From Costus lasius (lineage: Eukaryota > Streptophyta > Magnoliopsida > Zingiberales > Costaceae): a stretch of DNA of 64,000 nucleotides. The position numbers and the translations under genes were made by a program. Positions 47,116 to 59,593 of the stretch are shown here, one piece after another (positions within the stretch are counted from its first letter, which is position 1; the number at the start of each line of letters is the position of its first letter). The notes under the pieces are model-generated. The model was not told the DNA's origin and ran no database searches. It saw only the letters and a program-made list of their open reading frames with translations. The DNA is taken from positions 110,836,499-110,900,498 of the forward strand of contig CM050446.2 in assembly GCA_027563935.2 (NCBI GenBank). The letters are read 5' to 3'.

Positions 47116-47250
47116 GTTTTTACCAAAGGAATATAATATCCTTGGGGTATGGACTTAAAAACATAATTTTATGAAAAATTCAAAAAAAAAGGTAAAATAA
47201 TAATTAAACTGTAACGTTACGATTTTTTTTTAAAAAATAAGGTTACTATG
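47116..47250 (+). repeat. flank repeat F, right copy
   Basis: Starts at the first base after the LTR with GTTTTTACCAAAGGAATATA and ends GGTTACTATG. It matches 42369-42509 apart from a 2-bp gap near the GGGG(CA)TATGG segment and homopolymer length changes. Confidence 0.9.
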
Positions 47251-47320
47251 GTTGATGGGACGAGACGGCAGCGTCCCATCCCATCCTGCTTCCCACTTTC
47301 CCCATTTTCCCCTATCTTCC

Positions 47321-48661
47321 TGGACAAATGTCCTAGGCACGGCCCGTGCCTAAAATGGCTTAGGCACAGGCTTCATCCACCGTTCAGTGAGTGCGCATCT
47401 CAATGCTGCTCACGGAGTTAGTTTGGTGCATATTTCTATTAAGTTTGACAATAAATGTAAAGTTTGACAAAACCAGATTCGATAATAAACAAACAAAGTT
47501 CGATAAAAAATAAGTACATTAAGAGTTATATATCGTCGAACTTATTTAAACCTTATAATTTTATTGTCGAACTTTGTCTTATACCGTCGAACTTATTTAA
47601 AACTTATAATTTTATCGTCAAACTTTGTCATTTATTGTTGAACTTATTTAAAATTTAAAGTTTATCGCCGAACTTATTTAAACCTTATAATTTTATCGTC
47701 GAACTTTGTCTTATGTCGTCGAACTTATTTAAAACTTATAATTTTATCGTCAAACTTTGTCATTTATTGTCGAACTTATTTAAATTTTATAAATTTATCG
47801 TCGAACTTTTTCTAAAACATGATTTTATCGTCGAACTTTTTCTGGATATCGTCAAACTTTTTCTGGATATCGTCAAACTTTTTCTGGATATCGTCGAGCT
47901 TTTTTAAAATTTATAAATTTATCATCGAACTTTTTCTGGATATTGTCGAACTTTTTTTGGATATCGTCAAACTTTTTCTAAAACATGATTTTATCGTTGA
48001 ACTTTATCATATATCGTCGAACTTTTTTAAAACTTATGATTTTATTGTCGAACTTTGTCATATATCGATGAACTTTTTTTGGAACTTACTATTTTATCTC
48101 TAAAGTTTGACAATAAAATTGTAGGTTCTAGAAAATGTTCGACGATATATGACAAAGTTCGATAATAAAATAATAAGTTTTAAAAAAGTTTGACGATATA
48201 GGATAAAGTTCGAAGATAAAATCATGTTTTAGAAAAAGTTCGATAATATCCAAAAAAAGTTCGACAAAATTTGTAAATTTTAAAAACGTTTGACGATATC
48301 CAGAAAAAGTTCAACGATAAAATCATGTTTTAGAAAAAGTTCGATAATAAGTTTATAAATTTTAAATAAGTTAGACGATATATGACAAAGTTCGACGATA
48401 AAATTATAAGTTTTAAATAAATAAGTTCGACGATATAAGAAAAAGTTCGATGATAAAATTATAATTTTTAAATAAGTTCGACGATATATAACTATTGTTG
48501 AACTTTGTTGTTTAATGTCGAATCTGGTTTTGTCAAACTTTACATTGATTATCAAACTTAACAAAAATGTGCACCGAACTAACTCTATTATTGGCATTGA
48601 GATGTGCGCTCAATGCTACTCACTGAACTGTGGATGATGCCCGTGCCTAGGATTTTTTTCC
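47321..48661. mobile_element. fold-back Mutator-like MITE (1.34 kb)
   Basis: The two halves are inverted copies: left GGACAAATGTCCTAGGCACGG...CATCCACCGTTCAGTGAGT and right, in reverse complement, GGAAAAAAATCCTAGGCACGG...CATCCACAGTTCAGTGAGT, continuing through GTAAAGTTTGACAAAACC. The flanks CTATCTTCC (47312-47320) and CTATCTTGC (48662-48670) form a 9-bp target duplication with one mismatch, which fits MULEs. The arms are filled with imperfect repeats of about 50 bp based on TCGTCGAACTT.TTTAAAACTTATAATTTTA; the symmetry centre is near 48105. No coding capacity. Confidence 0.85.
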
Positions 48662-48670
48662 CTATCTTGC

Positions 48671-50360
48671 CCGTGATTGCTGACCCCATCTCCCCTCCCT
48701 TCCTCCTTATCTTCCCCTCCTCCTCTCCCAATCTTCACCATCGATGAGCTCCAAGCTTCCCTTCTTCCTCACGCATTTCCTCCCTTGCTCCGGCAGCTGC
48801 TCCAGCGACTAGATCCGGCCCAACTTCCCTCTCTTCTTCCAAGCGAATGCGGTAGCGACAAGAACGCGAACGGAACCCTAGATCTGGCGATATTCTCATC
48901 TCTGGCGACTCCGACGTGCTGTCCTTGCCCCGGCGAACATTCCTCTCCCCTCCAGTTCATTTTTCGGTGCTTGCCCCTTAGGTTCCGGCGACGTGTGTGA
49001 GTGGCACCGAAGATGTTTCCAACCCTTTTCCTGGCGATTTTGGCGAACTTTTGTGAAAACAATTGCATGGGCGTAACCCTCTCGGTGCTGGTGTCATTTT
49101 GAGTACCATCAAGCTCTGATCTGTCGCCAGCGATTACTATTCCGGCGACCGGAGTTACTGTTCCTGCGATTGCTACCGGTGAGGTTTTTCGGCGAACTCC
49201 GTCGTGTGTTCTGACGACTTCGGGGTTGCGCTTGTGGGTTATTTCGGACAATTATTTGGTTGGTTCTTAGTGTAGACCTACGATATTCAGATAGGGGTCT
49301 TACCTCTCTCCTTTATACGGTGCCAAACTGCATGCGTAGATAGTGGCACCGTCTTGTTGCTGTTAATCCTGATGATTACCTTCAATATCCATTGAGCTCT
49401 ATTACCTGCCATTGGAACATGATGATATGCTTGCATGTATTCTGATTTTGTGTTACTGATGTATGATATTGGTTTATTATGACTTAGATGCTGTAGATAT
49501 ATGTTTTGGCTGTCTCGTTAGCCGACGTGTGATTTATATTGGATGGACGGATTGGCCTGACTAGTATATAGTCCAGCTTCTGGGATCTATTGGATTTAGC
49601 CACTGGTAATAGTTATGGACACTAGGACCATGGACTATAGGCCTCCGGATGGGTCATGGTCGATTGGTCGTTGGAGCAACATTTGGAGTGACCTAGGTGT
49701 AGGACGCTACACCGGCGGGTTGTCGACGAGCAGTCGTTCTCTACTGTTGAGCTGGCGGTTGGGAACCACTCTTTGAGTGCGCTTCCTTTGGGACACTTGG
49801 CTCAACTTAGGTGTTGTTTTTGCATGATGTATTTTATTATTATCTGTTAGCTGTGTTATACGTTTATACTACACTTCTACTTATATTGATTATTGTTGGA
49901 TCCTCCTGTACTCTGATATGCACCATCTTATTTGTTAATCCCTACTTAGCCTCCCGGCTAACCCTCTTTGCTTTGCCTACAGGTCCAGGCGCGGCTCCAT
50001 TGAGAGCGCAGTAGATAGATAGGTAGCCATCCACCTATCCTGAGTTATTATTATATTTTTATTGCAGGTTATTGCTGTTGTTATTATTATGTAGGATTTG
50101 TATGTTCTGGTCGTGGACTAGTGTTGATTTTGACCGTGGTTGGCGGTCATGTATTTCCGTTGACTTTAACTAAGGTTGTCGGTCTTGCATGCTTGTTGAC
50201 TTTGACTGTTGCATCGATCTATGTTGTTATGTTATCTACATGTTGGATCATTGCTTTTTGATCCTTTGTTATTGTTTCTTGGATCTGTGTTTGACATGAC
50301 AAATCCACCTTTGTCGTGTTCCGAGGCCAGACGTCTCAATGTGGGTCTCGGGGCGTGACA
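48671..50360 (+). mobile_element. probable Ty3/gypsy LTR (solo or fragment)
   Basis: The right end, CTCGGGGCGTGACA at 50347-50360, is the classical end of plant gypsy LTRs. The body mixes a GC-rich 5' half, with CCCTAGATCTGGCGA and many CCGGCGA motifs, and an AT-richer 3' half with repeated TTGACTTTGACTG-type segments. The 5' limit was not found and no primer site follows the right end, so it is either a solo LTR or a 3' LTR whose body is lost. Confidence 0.45.
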
Positions 50361-50984
50361 TAAACCCACCTAGTTATTTTTTTATGCTTAAATGGGCTAT
50401 ATTTTTTTTTACAATAAATCACATAAAATACCAACATTAGTTGAGGTTGCATATTATAGTGATGTCATTAGGCAATGTGTTGTTTCCTCAAGGTTTAATT
50501 TTATAAAAAAAATAAAATTATTTAGGATAAAATAAAAAACTTTCAATTAATAATTTTGCACAATTATTTTTTTAAAAATAAAATTTTAAATATTTGTGTA
50601 ATTACAAAGGATATTTGTGATGAACTTTTACGAGCTACTATTATTATTATCATTTTTATTATGGTTTTTAGATAAGATATGTGTTTAAATTAATATAAAT
50701 AAACTATTAAAGCATAGTATGATAAATTCAATAAAGATAGATTTTATAATCAAATTATTCTTATTTGATAATATTATTAACGACAAATTTTTTTTATATA
50801 ATATGTATTATTGTTAAAATTATATATATATATATAATATAAATTTTTTAAATATAACTATAAAATTTAAAAATTCAAAATAATATCACACTTGATGATT
50901 ATAAAAATATCTGCAGAGGCGGAGCTCCGTTTCCCCGGGCCTCGAAGCCGCCGTTGCTTCCCTGGATTGTGCTGCGCTGGAGCT
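50361..50984 (+). promoter_or_regulatory. upstream region of the PPR gene
   Basis: Very AT-rich up to about 50900, including TATATATATATATAATATAA near 50822 that could serve as TATA element. The change to GC-rich sequence just before the ATG marks the transcribed region. Confidence 0.4.
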
Positions 50985-53021
50985 ATGGACTCGAGTGCTT
51001 TGCTCTGCGCCACCTACAAGCCCGTCATCTTCTTCCCCAAATCCCTCGCCGCGTCCTCACAACCTCATCCATCCGCCGCCTCTCGATCCAAGCCCCGGTC
51101 ACGCCTCGCCGTTCGGCCCCCCGCAGCCCCCAAATTCATCCACGCGGACGCCTTCCCGGACTCGCTCCCCCTCCACCTCAAGAACCCCCACGCCATCTAC
51201 AAGGACATCCAGCGCTTCGCTCGCCTTGGCGAGCTCCACAAGGCGCTCACCATCCTCGACTACCTCGAGCACCGTGGCGTCCCTGTGAACACCACCACCT
51301 TCGCCGCCCTCCTCTCTGCCTGCTCCCGCCTCAAATCCCTCGCCTTCGGGCGCCAGGTCCACGTCCACCTGCGGATCAACGGCCTTGAGGCCAATGAGTT
51401 CCTCCTCACCAGGCTCGTCCAGATGTACGCCGCGTGCGGCTCTCCCGGCGACGCCCGGCGGGTGTTCTCCAAGCTCTCGCCGAGGAGCGTCTACTCGTGG
51501 AACGCGCTCCTGAGGGGGGAGCTCACCGGCGGCCCACGGTGGGGTCACGCGCCGCTGGCCGTTTTCTCGGAGATGCGGGGGCTGGGGGTGGACGCGAATG
51601 AGTACTCCTTCTCGTGCCTGCTCAAGAGCTTCGCGGGCTCGCCGGCGTTTTCCCACGGGACGAAGGCGCACGCGCTTCTGATCAAGAATGGATTCGCCAG
51701 CGCTTCTGTGCTCCTGCAGACTTGCTTGATCGATATGTACTTTAAATGTGGCAAGGTCAAGATGGCCATGAAGGTGTTCGATGAAATTCTCCAGAGGGAC
51801 ATTGTTGTCTGGGGAGCGGTTATTGCAGGATTTGTGCACAACGGACTGAGGTGGGAGGCTCTGGAGTTCTTGAGGTGGATGGGGAGTGAAGGGCTACAGC
51901 CAAATTCAGTTGTGGTGACGTCAATCCTTCCTGTGATCGGAGAGCTCTCTGAGCTTGATTTAGGCCGTGAAATCCATGCTTTTGTGATGAAGAGGTACAT
52001 GAACCACAAAATGGTGTTCATTCACTCAGGGTTGATCGACATGTACTGCAAATGCGGCGACATGGTCTCTGGGAGGCGAGTTTTCTATGGCTCTAATGAA
52101 CGGAATGCAGTATCATGGACTGCTCTGATGTCCGGATATGCATCAAACGGCAGGCATGAACAAGCGCTGAGGTCAATTGCCTGGATGCAGCAGGAAGGAG
52201 CAAAGCCAGACGTCGTGTCGATAGCGACGGCGCTTCCTGTTTGTACCCAGCTGAAAGCCACGAGACAGGGGAAGGAAATACATGCTTATGCTTTCAAAAA
52301 TCGATTCTTTCCAAATGTCTCGATCTCCACTTCCTTGATTACCATGTATTCAGCCTGCGGAAACTTGGAGTACTCTTCTAGAGTGTTTGATGTAATGCCG
52401 AAAAAGAACCTTCTTGCTTGGACAGCCTTAATTGAGTCATACTTGAAGAGTGGCTGCCCTGATGATGCACTGCATGTTTTTCAATCTATGCTCCGAGCAA
52501 ATCAGAGGCCAGATGCTGTTGCACTAGCCAGGATCTTGAGTGCTTGTGGCCAGGGGGTGGCTTTCAGCATTGGGAAGGAAGTGCACGCTCAACTGCTGAA
52601 AATGAAACTAGAGTCAGTCCCTCTTGTAATGGCGGAAGTAGTGAAAATGTATGGCAGATTCAGGGATGTTGACAAGGCAAGAAAAGTTTATGATGGAGTC
52701 CATGCCAAAGGATCCTTAATCTGCACTGCAATTATAGAAGCTTACGGTGTTAACTCTCGGCACAGAGATGCATTTGATCTCTTTGATTCACTCTTATCAA
52801 ATGGTTTTGTCCCTAACCATTTCATGTTTGATGCAATCTTGAGGATTTGTGAGAGAGCAAATTTAGTCGATGTAGCTCTCAGAATATTTAACATAATGAT
52901 TCAGGAGTATGATATTGTGGCCTCTGAAGAAAATTATGACTGCATCATCAACATTCTCTGCCATGCAGCTCGGACACATGAAGCACAAAAGTTTATTTAT
53001 TTGAAATCCAGATTGTTTTGA
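50985..53021 (+). CDS. pentatricopeptide repeat protein, chloroplastic (At1g71460-like)
   Basis: Single exon of 678 codons from the ATG at 50985 (MDSSALLCATYKPVIFFPKS). An upstream ATG at 50892 in the same frame gives a less likely 31-residue extension. Residues 1-60 are Ser/Ala/Pro/Arg-rich without acid, as expected of a chloroplast transit peptide. From about residue 78 to the end run about a dozen or more PPR motifs with PLS spacing, for example NTTTFAALLSACSRLKSLAF, LIDMYFKCGKVKMAMKVFDE and VSWTALMSGYASNGRHEQAL. Length, order and phrases such as DIQRFARLGELHKALTILDY fit the Arabidopsis protein At1g71460 (689 residues). PPR proteins bind organelle RNA one base per repeat; no E or DYW editing tail is visible. 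GC is very high in the first 750 bp and falls afterwards. No stop or frameshift. Confidence 0.93.
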   Translation: MDSSALLCATYKPVIFFPKSLAASSQPHPSAASRSKPRSRLAVRPPAAPKFIHADAFPDSLPLHLKNPHAIYKDIQRFARLGELHKALTILDYLEHRGVPVNTTTFAALLSACSRLKSLAFGRQVHVHLRINGLEANEFLLTRLVQMYAACGSPGDARRVFSKLSPRSVYSWNALLRGELTGGPRWGHAPLAVFSEMRGLGVDANEYSFSCLLKSFAGSPAFSHGTKAHALLIKNGFASASVLLQTCLIDMYFKCGKVKMAMKVFDEILQRDIVVWGAVIAGFVHNGLRWEALEFLRWMGSEGLQPNSVVVTSILPVIGELSELDLGREIHAFVMKRYMNHKMVFIHSGLIDMYCKCGDMVSGRRVFYGSNERNAVSWTALMSGYASNGRHEQALRSIAWMQQEGAKPDVVSIATALPVCTQLKATRQGKEIHAYAFKNRFFPNVSISTSLITMYSACGNLEYSSRVFDVMPKKNLLAWTALIESYLKSGCPDDALHVFQSMLRANQRPDAVALARILSACGQGVAFSIGKEVHAQLLKMKLESVPLVMAEVVKMYGRFRDVDKARKVYDGVHAKGSLICTAIIEAYGVNSRHRDAFDLFDSLLSNGFVPNHFMFDAILRICERANLVDVALRIFNIMIQEYDIVASEENYDCIINILCHAARTHEAQKFIYLKSRLF

Positions 53022-54322
53022 GCAATGTGCAGCAGCCATTCTTGCTTCTTGATGACGTTTGTGGTCAAGGAATCCAGAGACGAGAGGTGATTTCTTGAAT
53101 TGACACGAGGAACAAGTTCTTTTCAGATCTGATCATTTGCTTCTGAAGCAACAAGTTCTTTCAGACGTGAATATTTGCTGCTGAAACATGTCATATAATT
53201 GTAAGTTTTCCAACTTTTAAAGAGCTCCTCACTGATTTTTCGTTCAAGAGGATCAAGACAGTTCACTGAGCTAAAGAGAGATGATGCATCTTTCCTCTTT
53301 TATATGTACAGGTTAATTGGTAGGGGGTTTTTCTTTTCTTTTCTTTTTACTTCGAATCCTTGATGCTATATATTTTTTAGTAATCTAATTTTGGTTTTTT
53401 AGATTTTCATTTCACCCATAAGGGCAGATTAAAAGATGTTTCATGAAACATCATGAAAAGCATAAAAATGTTTCTAAATTATGTAAATTATAACAAACGT
53501 TTTTTTTATTAATTCATTGTAAGGAGAAAGCTCATATGTATTTCATCTTAATTTAAAAAGATTTACAAAATATGAAATTTGAGATTTTAATTCAGATATC
53601 ATGTTCTTAAAAATTAATTCTTTTTTCATGAAATTTATCTTTTTGATAAAATTAGGTTATGATTGTGAATAGGCTTTGTATGATTGATTTATGGCTAAAG
53701 GTTCAGTGTCTTGCGATTGTATCATTTTCTCCTTCTAAGACTTTTAGTGTAATTCTAGCTATTATATTATAGTGTAGTTAGTAGATCATTTTTTAGTATG
53801 GTAGTGATTAATATAGATCATGCATAGTGGATGATTTTTTTGTTAAGCTTTGTGGACTATGCACCATATACACATATAATGATTTACATATGAACATGTA
53901 AACGTATATATATTGCAGTAATTAATCTTGCCTACTTTAATTTTTAATTTATTAATAAATAATATCATCTAAATAGTTATAGTGTAGAAGGGATTTAAAA
54001 TCCCTAGAGAGTGTAATTATTTAATTTATGATTGGGCTAATCTATAATCATACCCATTAGATTTTACGTATAAATAGATGTGTTCTCTAATTGATGTGTA
54101 CATTACAAAAAACTCCATTTTAGTTCTTCTCAAATGGTTTTTATCGGCAAGATGCATTAAATGTTCTAATAATTGATATCAGATAAAAATTTTTTGGTGG
54201 TGATTCATATTTTGGTTTAAAGCAAAATCAAATATCATTTTGTTGTTTATGGATGAAAAACTTCCTGATTTTGCATTTGATTTTGTCGTCGGTGTTGTCA
54301 ACAGAACGTCATGAGGGCTTCT
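53022..54322. other. 3' flank of the PPR gene and AT-rich intergenic DNA
   Basis: Contains the presumed 3' UTR (to roughly 53400). Nothing else recognised. Confidence 0.5.
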
Positions 54323-54330
54323 AACCTAAA

Positions 54331-55112
<782 letters not shown>

Positions 55113-55120
55113 GCCCTAAA

Positions 55121-55837
55121 CAAACCAATGTGATGAGGCTTCTTCCCTAATCAGCCAAACATTGCCGGTTTTCTACCTTAGTCGAACAAAGTAGAGAACA
55201 AGCCTTGTGCCCTAATTAGTTGCTCGCTTGGTGGCGTGGCGGCAACAACGAGCAGGGGGCTTTGCGGATGTGCGGCAAGGGCTTCCTTCTACGCGTAGGG
55301 GACGCTGGTAGGGCTTCTACCCTAATTGCCTGAATGTGTGCGTCACCAGGCGTCTCTTGGCTATTCGGCTTGAACGGTGAGGGCTTGTGCCCTAATTGCC
55401 ATCGACGCATAAACCTAGCCATTTGGAACAAGATACTGCGGTTGAGGCAACCTCGACAAACTTCTCACGCGGTGAACCCTCCCTTTTTGATCGACTAGTC
55501 GATATGATGGCCCTATTTGGCACAACTTGATTTTGATGGTGAGGACAATAAATGTTTGGAAAGTTGAGGTGTTTGGCAAGCTTCTTATCGGTTCCAAATC
55601 CGAAAACAGAATGAGTTTGAAAAAACTAAGAGAGAGCAACTTTTAGCTACTTTTTAGTTATAGTGATCTCTTCTTTTTGAATTCCGTGTTCTCACCTACG
55701 TTCATGCAGCCTTCAAATGACATTTTTTTTTAAAAATTATTATTTTAATAAAAATTATTAAATTTAAAATTGTTGGGTGAAGACAGATGTAGGCGGCTAT
55801 TGTAGTAGCATTAGGTGAGCGTGCGCAAGTTGTGTAT
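55121..55837. other. intergenic DNA
   Basis: Contains repeated phrases like GGGCTT(G/C)T(G/A)CCCTAATT(A/G)(G/C) (near 55203, 55311, 55381), perhaps a decayed repeat. No gene recognised. Confidence 0.4.
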
Positions 55838-56129
55838 GGGTGTGGTGAGAAAATTTTCTAGGCACGGATCTTGCCTAGTCATCATCGACAAGGGTTACAA
55901 GTGCACGTTAATAAGCGTAGGATAGGTACAAATCTCTATGTAAGTCACTTAACCTCCTTTCTACCTATTTATGTCTGCATTCATCATCAACCCCATCTTC
56001 GTCTCCATGTCATTACTTGCACTGCTCGCGTTAGTTACCCTAACTAGGGTAACATTTCTATTTCCCTCCCAAAAGAACTCATTTAGGCCAAACTTCAAAA
56101 AAAAAAAACTTCTAAGCAAGGGTCCCCAC

Positions 56130-56560
56130 TAGGGAGGGAAAGGGGGCGGGGCGGGAGCGGTGAGTGCCAAACCCAACCCAGATCCTGACCCCCTGACCCT
56201 ATACCCGAACCCACCAGAGTTGAAAGAACCCAACCCAAACCTGGCCCCGTCAGGGAATCGGGTACCCTCTGGGAAACCTGATCCCATAGTAATATATGGG
56301 TGGAGCGCTAGTGATATAGGTGACACACAGGCGGCGAGGGTGGGCAGCGCAAGTGGTGGGGTTAGAGTTTTATTATTTTAATTGAGGGTAGAATTATAAT
56401 TTTCACATGCGGGGTGGGAAGTGAAAATCCCATACCCGACTTATATAAGTTGGGTTTTACCTGAATCCTACCTGACTCTAGGTCAACTCAGGTTTTCCCA
56501 GATCAAATATGGGCGGGTCGGATCGGTTCAGGGCTAGGATGGGTTTTTATGCCACTCCTA
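56130..56560. mobile_element. hAT-type MITE (431 bp)
   Basis: Bounded by an exact 8-bp duplication GTCCCCAC (56122-56129 and 56561-56568). The ends TAGGGAGGG and CACTCCTA are weakly inverted. The inside is rich in CCCGAACCC, CCCAACCC and GGGCGGGT motifs, as in other hAT MITEs here. Confidence 0.8.
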
Positions 56561-56809
56561 GTCCCCACTTAAGTGAGTTAAGTGGGAGACCCCTACGATT
56601 TTTTTTTGCAAATCGCAAAGCATATTCGAGCATGGATCTCAAAGCTAGCTTTTTTTTCTTTCCTCTTCTCCCTCATGTTCTCCCCTCAGCCGCTGAAGTA
56701 TTGGACCTCCTCTCCTCCTTTCTCTTCTACTCTTAGCTGCCGAACTCAAAGTCAACCATGCCTCCTCTTCTCTCCTCTCCTCCCTTCTCTTCTCTCATAC
56801 GTACAAACA

Positions 56810-57245
56810 ATTCTACGGTAGTCATAAATGTTTTTACCTTGTTTAAAGTATACATACTATTTGTATAGATGTACAAACTATATGTTTATAGTCATGTGTG
56901 TTTTCCCCTTGTTTGAAGTGTACAGACTATTTGTACAAATGTAATGGTCCAAATGTGTAGACTAATTGCTCATATGTACATACTATTTATTCTATGATAG
57001 TTCTAGGCTAGTCATGTGTATTTTCCATTTGTTTGAATTAGTTTAGGATATTTTTCATGAAGCTCTGTAATAGTCATGTAATGTTCTACGCTAGCAGTAT
57101 AGTGTTCTATGATAGCATGGAAATATTCTACGATATTTTGAATAGGGCAAGCTACACTCAACGATGTTCTATGATAGTAGTGTAATGTTCTATGATACTT
57201 CAAAATTAGTCTACAATATTTTGAATAAGATAAGCTACAGTCAGC
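56810..57245. repeat. degenerate tandem repeats of the 5.4-kb MULE, group 1
   Basis: Recurring phrases AGTCATG(T)GTGTTTT.CC.(T)TGTTTGAA and TGTACA(A/T)ACTAT, then TTCTA(T/C)G(A/C)TA(G/T) phrases. Units near 60-80 bp, strongly diverged. Confidence 0.6.
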
Positions 57246-57639
57246 GAAGGAGAATCACCATGATGGGTAAAAATGCCAAAATAATATGAATAAATGACCA
57301 TAATAATCTACAAATAACGGTCGTTATAAGTAATAATGCTTGTAAAATTATACGGGCCCAAATTTAAATAATGATCGTCAGGACTAAAGCTTAAAGGTTG
57401 TCCACAAAATGGTTGTTATTGACCTTTCTTGTTAAACTTGCTAGAGTAAATGACCATTTTTTGGGAAAACAACAGTTTTCGATCTTCTCTCTTGTGCATC
57501 GACAAGGATCCTATCCCCTCATCCTCTCCACTGCAAGTCCCTCCTAAGTATAGAAAAACGGTTGTTTTTTTGGAAAACAATAATTTTTAATAGAAGGAAA
57601 ATGTCTGTTTTTTTTTACCAAATATAGTCATTTTCATGT

Positions 57640-57775
57640 GACATGACCATGTACACAACACAACTCACATACAAGTAAACGATGCTGTTGTTCTTCCAAG
57701 CACGACGATGTATGCAAACTAGCAACTCGCATATGAGTATATGGCATTGTTGTGCTTCCAAGCACGGCCATTTTT
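57640..57775. repeat. 66-bp repeat family, first cluster
   Basis: Two copies built on CAACTC(A/G)CATA(C/T)(A/G)AGTA and GTTGT(T/G)CTTCCAAGCACG. The family reappears at 58575-58795. Confidence 0.7.
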
Positions 57776-58084
57776 CATATAACCTCTCTTGAATTTTTGT
57801 CAAAGTTCTATAAATTTTGGTCAAAGTTATACAAAATTTGGTCAAAGTTATATGGATTTTGGCCAAGTTTTATGAGTTCTATGAAATTTGATCAAGCTCT
57901 ATAAACTTTAGTTAAAGTTCTACTAAATTTGAACAAGTTCTATGAGTACTACAAAATTTGGTCAAAGTGCATCTTCTAACAACAATCTATAGTGTTTTCA
58001 TAGTTAATAACACTACTTTTGACCCTATAGCACAACACTTTTATAACTTGCAATAACAACACCTACACTATACCCCAAACTGGC

Positions 58085-58515
58085 CCAACATCCATGCATG
58101 CCCATGCTCACTAGACCTGTGTTTGTGCATGCCCGTGCCCACTAGACGTGTTTGTGCATGCCCGTGCTCACTAGCCCTGCGTTTGTGCATGTTCGTGCTC
58201 CCATACGCATGCTCGTGCTCAACACTCCACATGCTCGTGCTCCGCGCTCCGCATGCCCTTGCTCCAATGTGCATGCTTGTGCTCCTTGTTTTGCTCGTTC
58301 TCTAGTGTGCACGCTTGTGCTCGGTGCTTTGCACTCTCGTGCTCTAGCATGCACACCCATGCTCTACGCTTGGCACACCTGTGCTCTAGAGTGCATGCCC
58401 GTGCTCCACACTCCACATGCATGTGCTCCTGCATTATGCATAGTCATGCTCTACGCTCCGCACACTTGTGCTCCAGTGCGCACTCCCGTACCCCTCGCTC
58501 TTGCATGCCGGTTCT
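58085..58515. repeat. GC-rich GTGCTC/GCATGC minisatellite
   Basis: Imperfect units of about 30-37 bp made from GTGCATGCCCGTGCTC and variants, more than ten copies. Open on both strands in several frames for compositional reasons; not taken as coding. Confidence 0.8.
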
Positions 58516-58552
58516 TCTCTAGGTTGGGCCTACACCTGGTGCATCCTGGAAT

Positions 58553-58569
58553 CCCCCCCCCCCCCCCCC
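58553..58569 (+). repeat. poly-C tract
   Basis: An uninterrupted run of about 16 C at the edge of the minisatellite. Confidence 0.9.
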
Positions 58570-58574
58570 GCGGT

Positions 58575-58795
58575 TACACATACGCACCCCAGCAACTCAC
58601 ATACGAGTAGACGGTGGTGTTGTGCTTCCAAGCATAATCGTGTATGCACCTCAGTAACTCACATATGGCTACACGACGGTGTTGTGCTTCCTAGCATGAC
58701 CGTGTATGCGTTCTTGCAACTCATGTATTAGTAAACAGTGATGTTGTGCTTCCAAGCATGACCATGTACGCACCCTAACAACTCACATATGAGTA
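58575..58795. repeat. 66-bp repeat family, second cluster
   Basis: About four copies with AACTCACATA(C/T)GAGTA and GTTGTGCTTCCAAGCAT(A/G)A(T/C)CGTGTA(T/C)GCA, same family as 57640-57775. Confidence 0.75.
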
Positions 58796-58799
58796 CATT

Positions 58800-59500
58800 G
58801 CTCTAGTTGTCATACGATAACTTGGTGATGTTCTATGATATTTGAAATATTGCCTTCTTTTAGTTGTTCTTCGATAACATGGTGATGATCTATGATAATT
58901 GAATTATTGCCTTCATCTAGTTCTACGATAACATGGTGATGTTCTACAGTATTTGAAATAAGGCAGCACATTTGTTAGATAGCCAACCTCACCCAATTGC
59001 ATAAGTTTCACATGAATTGGGTCAGGTTTCGTACAAGTTCTATGATAAATGCACATGATCAATTTCAAGGAAAGACATTACAAAACAATAGGAAAAAGGC
59101 AACACATTTGTTAGATAACCATTCTCAACCAATTGTATAAGTTTCACATGATTTGTGTCAGGTTTTATACAAGTTCTATGATAAATAGTCTGAGTTATAC
59201 GATAAATGCACAAGGCCAATTTTGCAGAAAAATAAATTCAAATTCAGGAAAAATGACCACATCACCCAAATACATAACATTTTAAATGTAATTTGGACCA
59301 TGAGAACATGGTGTAATTTCTGGTATATTTTCTTCTTCCTCCTCATTGGCCGAATAATCTTTTCAAATGTGTTTGCTTGTTTAGCCTTCGTTGATGATGG
59401 TATCCGACCATGAGAACATTTACTTTCTTTGACATTTTCTTCTTCCTCATTGTCTGAATAATCTTCTCTAATTTGTTTGCTTATTTATTTCCTATAAGTT
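58800..59500. repeat. degenerate tandem repeats of the 5.4-kb MULE, group 2
   Basis: Three successive repeat types: about 60-bp units with GATAACATGGTGATG(T/A)TCTA (58815-58950); two about 130-bp units starting GGCA(G/A)CACATTTGTTAGATA (58963 and 59099); and a duplicated segment ACCATGAGAACAT...TTTTCTTCTTCCTC..ATTG (59300-59500). Confidence 0.65.
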
Positions 59501-59593
59501 ATGAATCATGATTCACAAACAATTTCCTAATGATTGTACATAACCTATCATGTATCACACTAATAATCATATAAAGCAACAAGAAGGTGTAGT

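Noticed and set aside
51099..51839. 246-codon antisense frame over the PPR gene
   Set aside because: Shadow of the GC-rich coding strand; the sense frame has clear PPR motifs.
58068..58610. Cys/His/Ala-rich open frames on both strands
   Set aside because: They are translations of the GTGCTC/GCATGC minisatellite in several frames; periodic but not protein-like.
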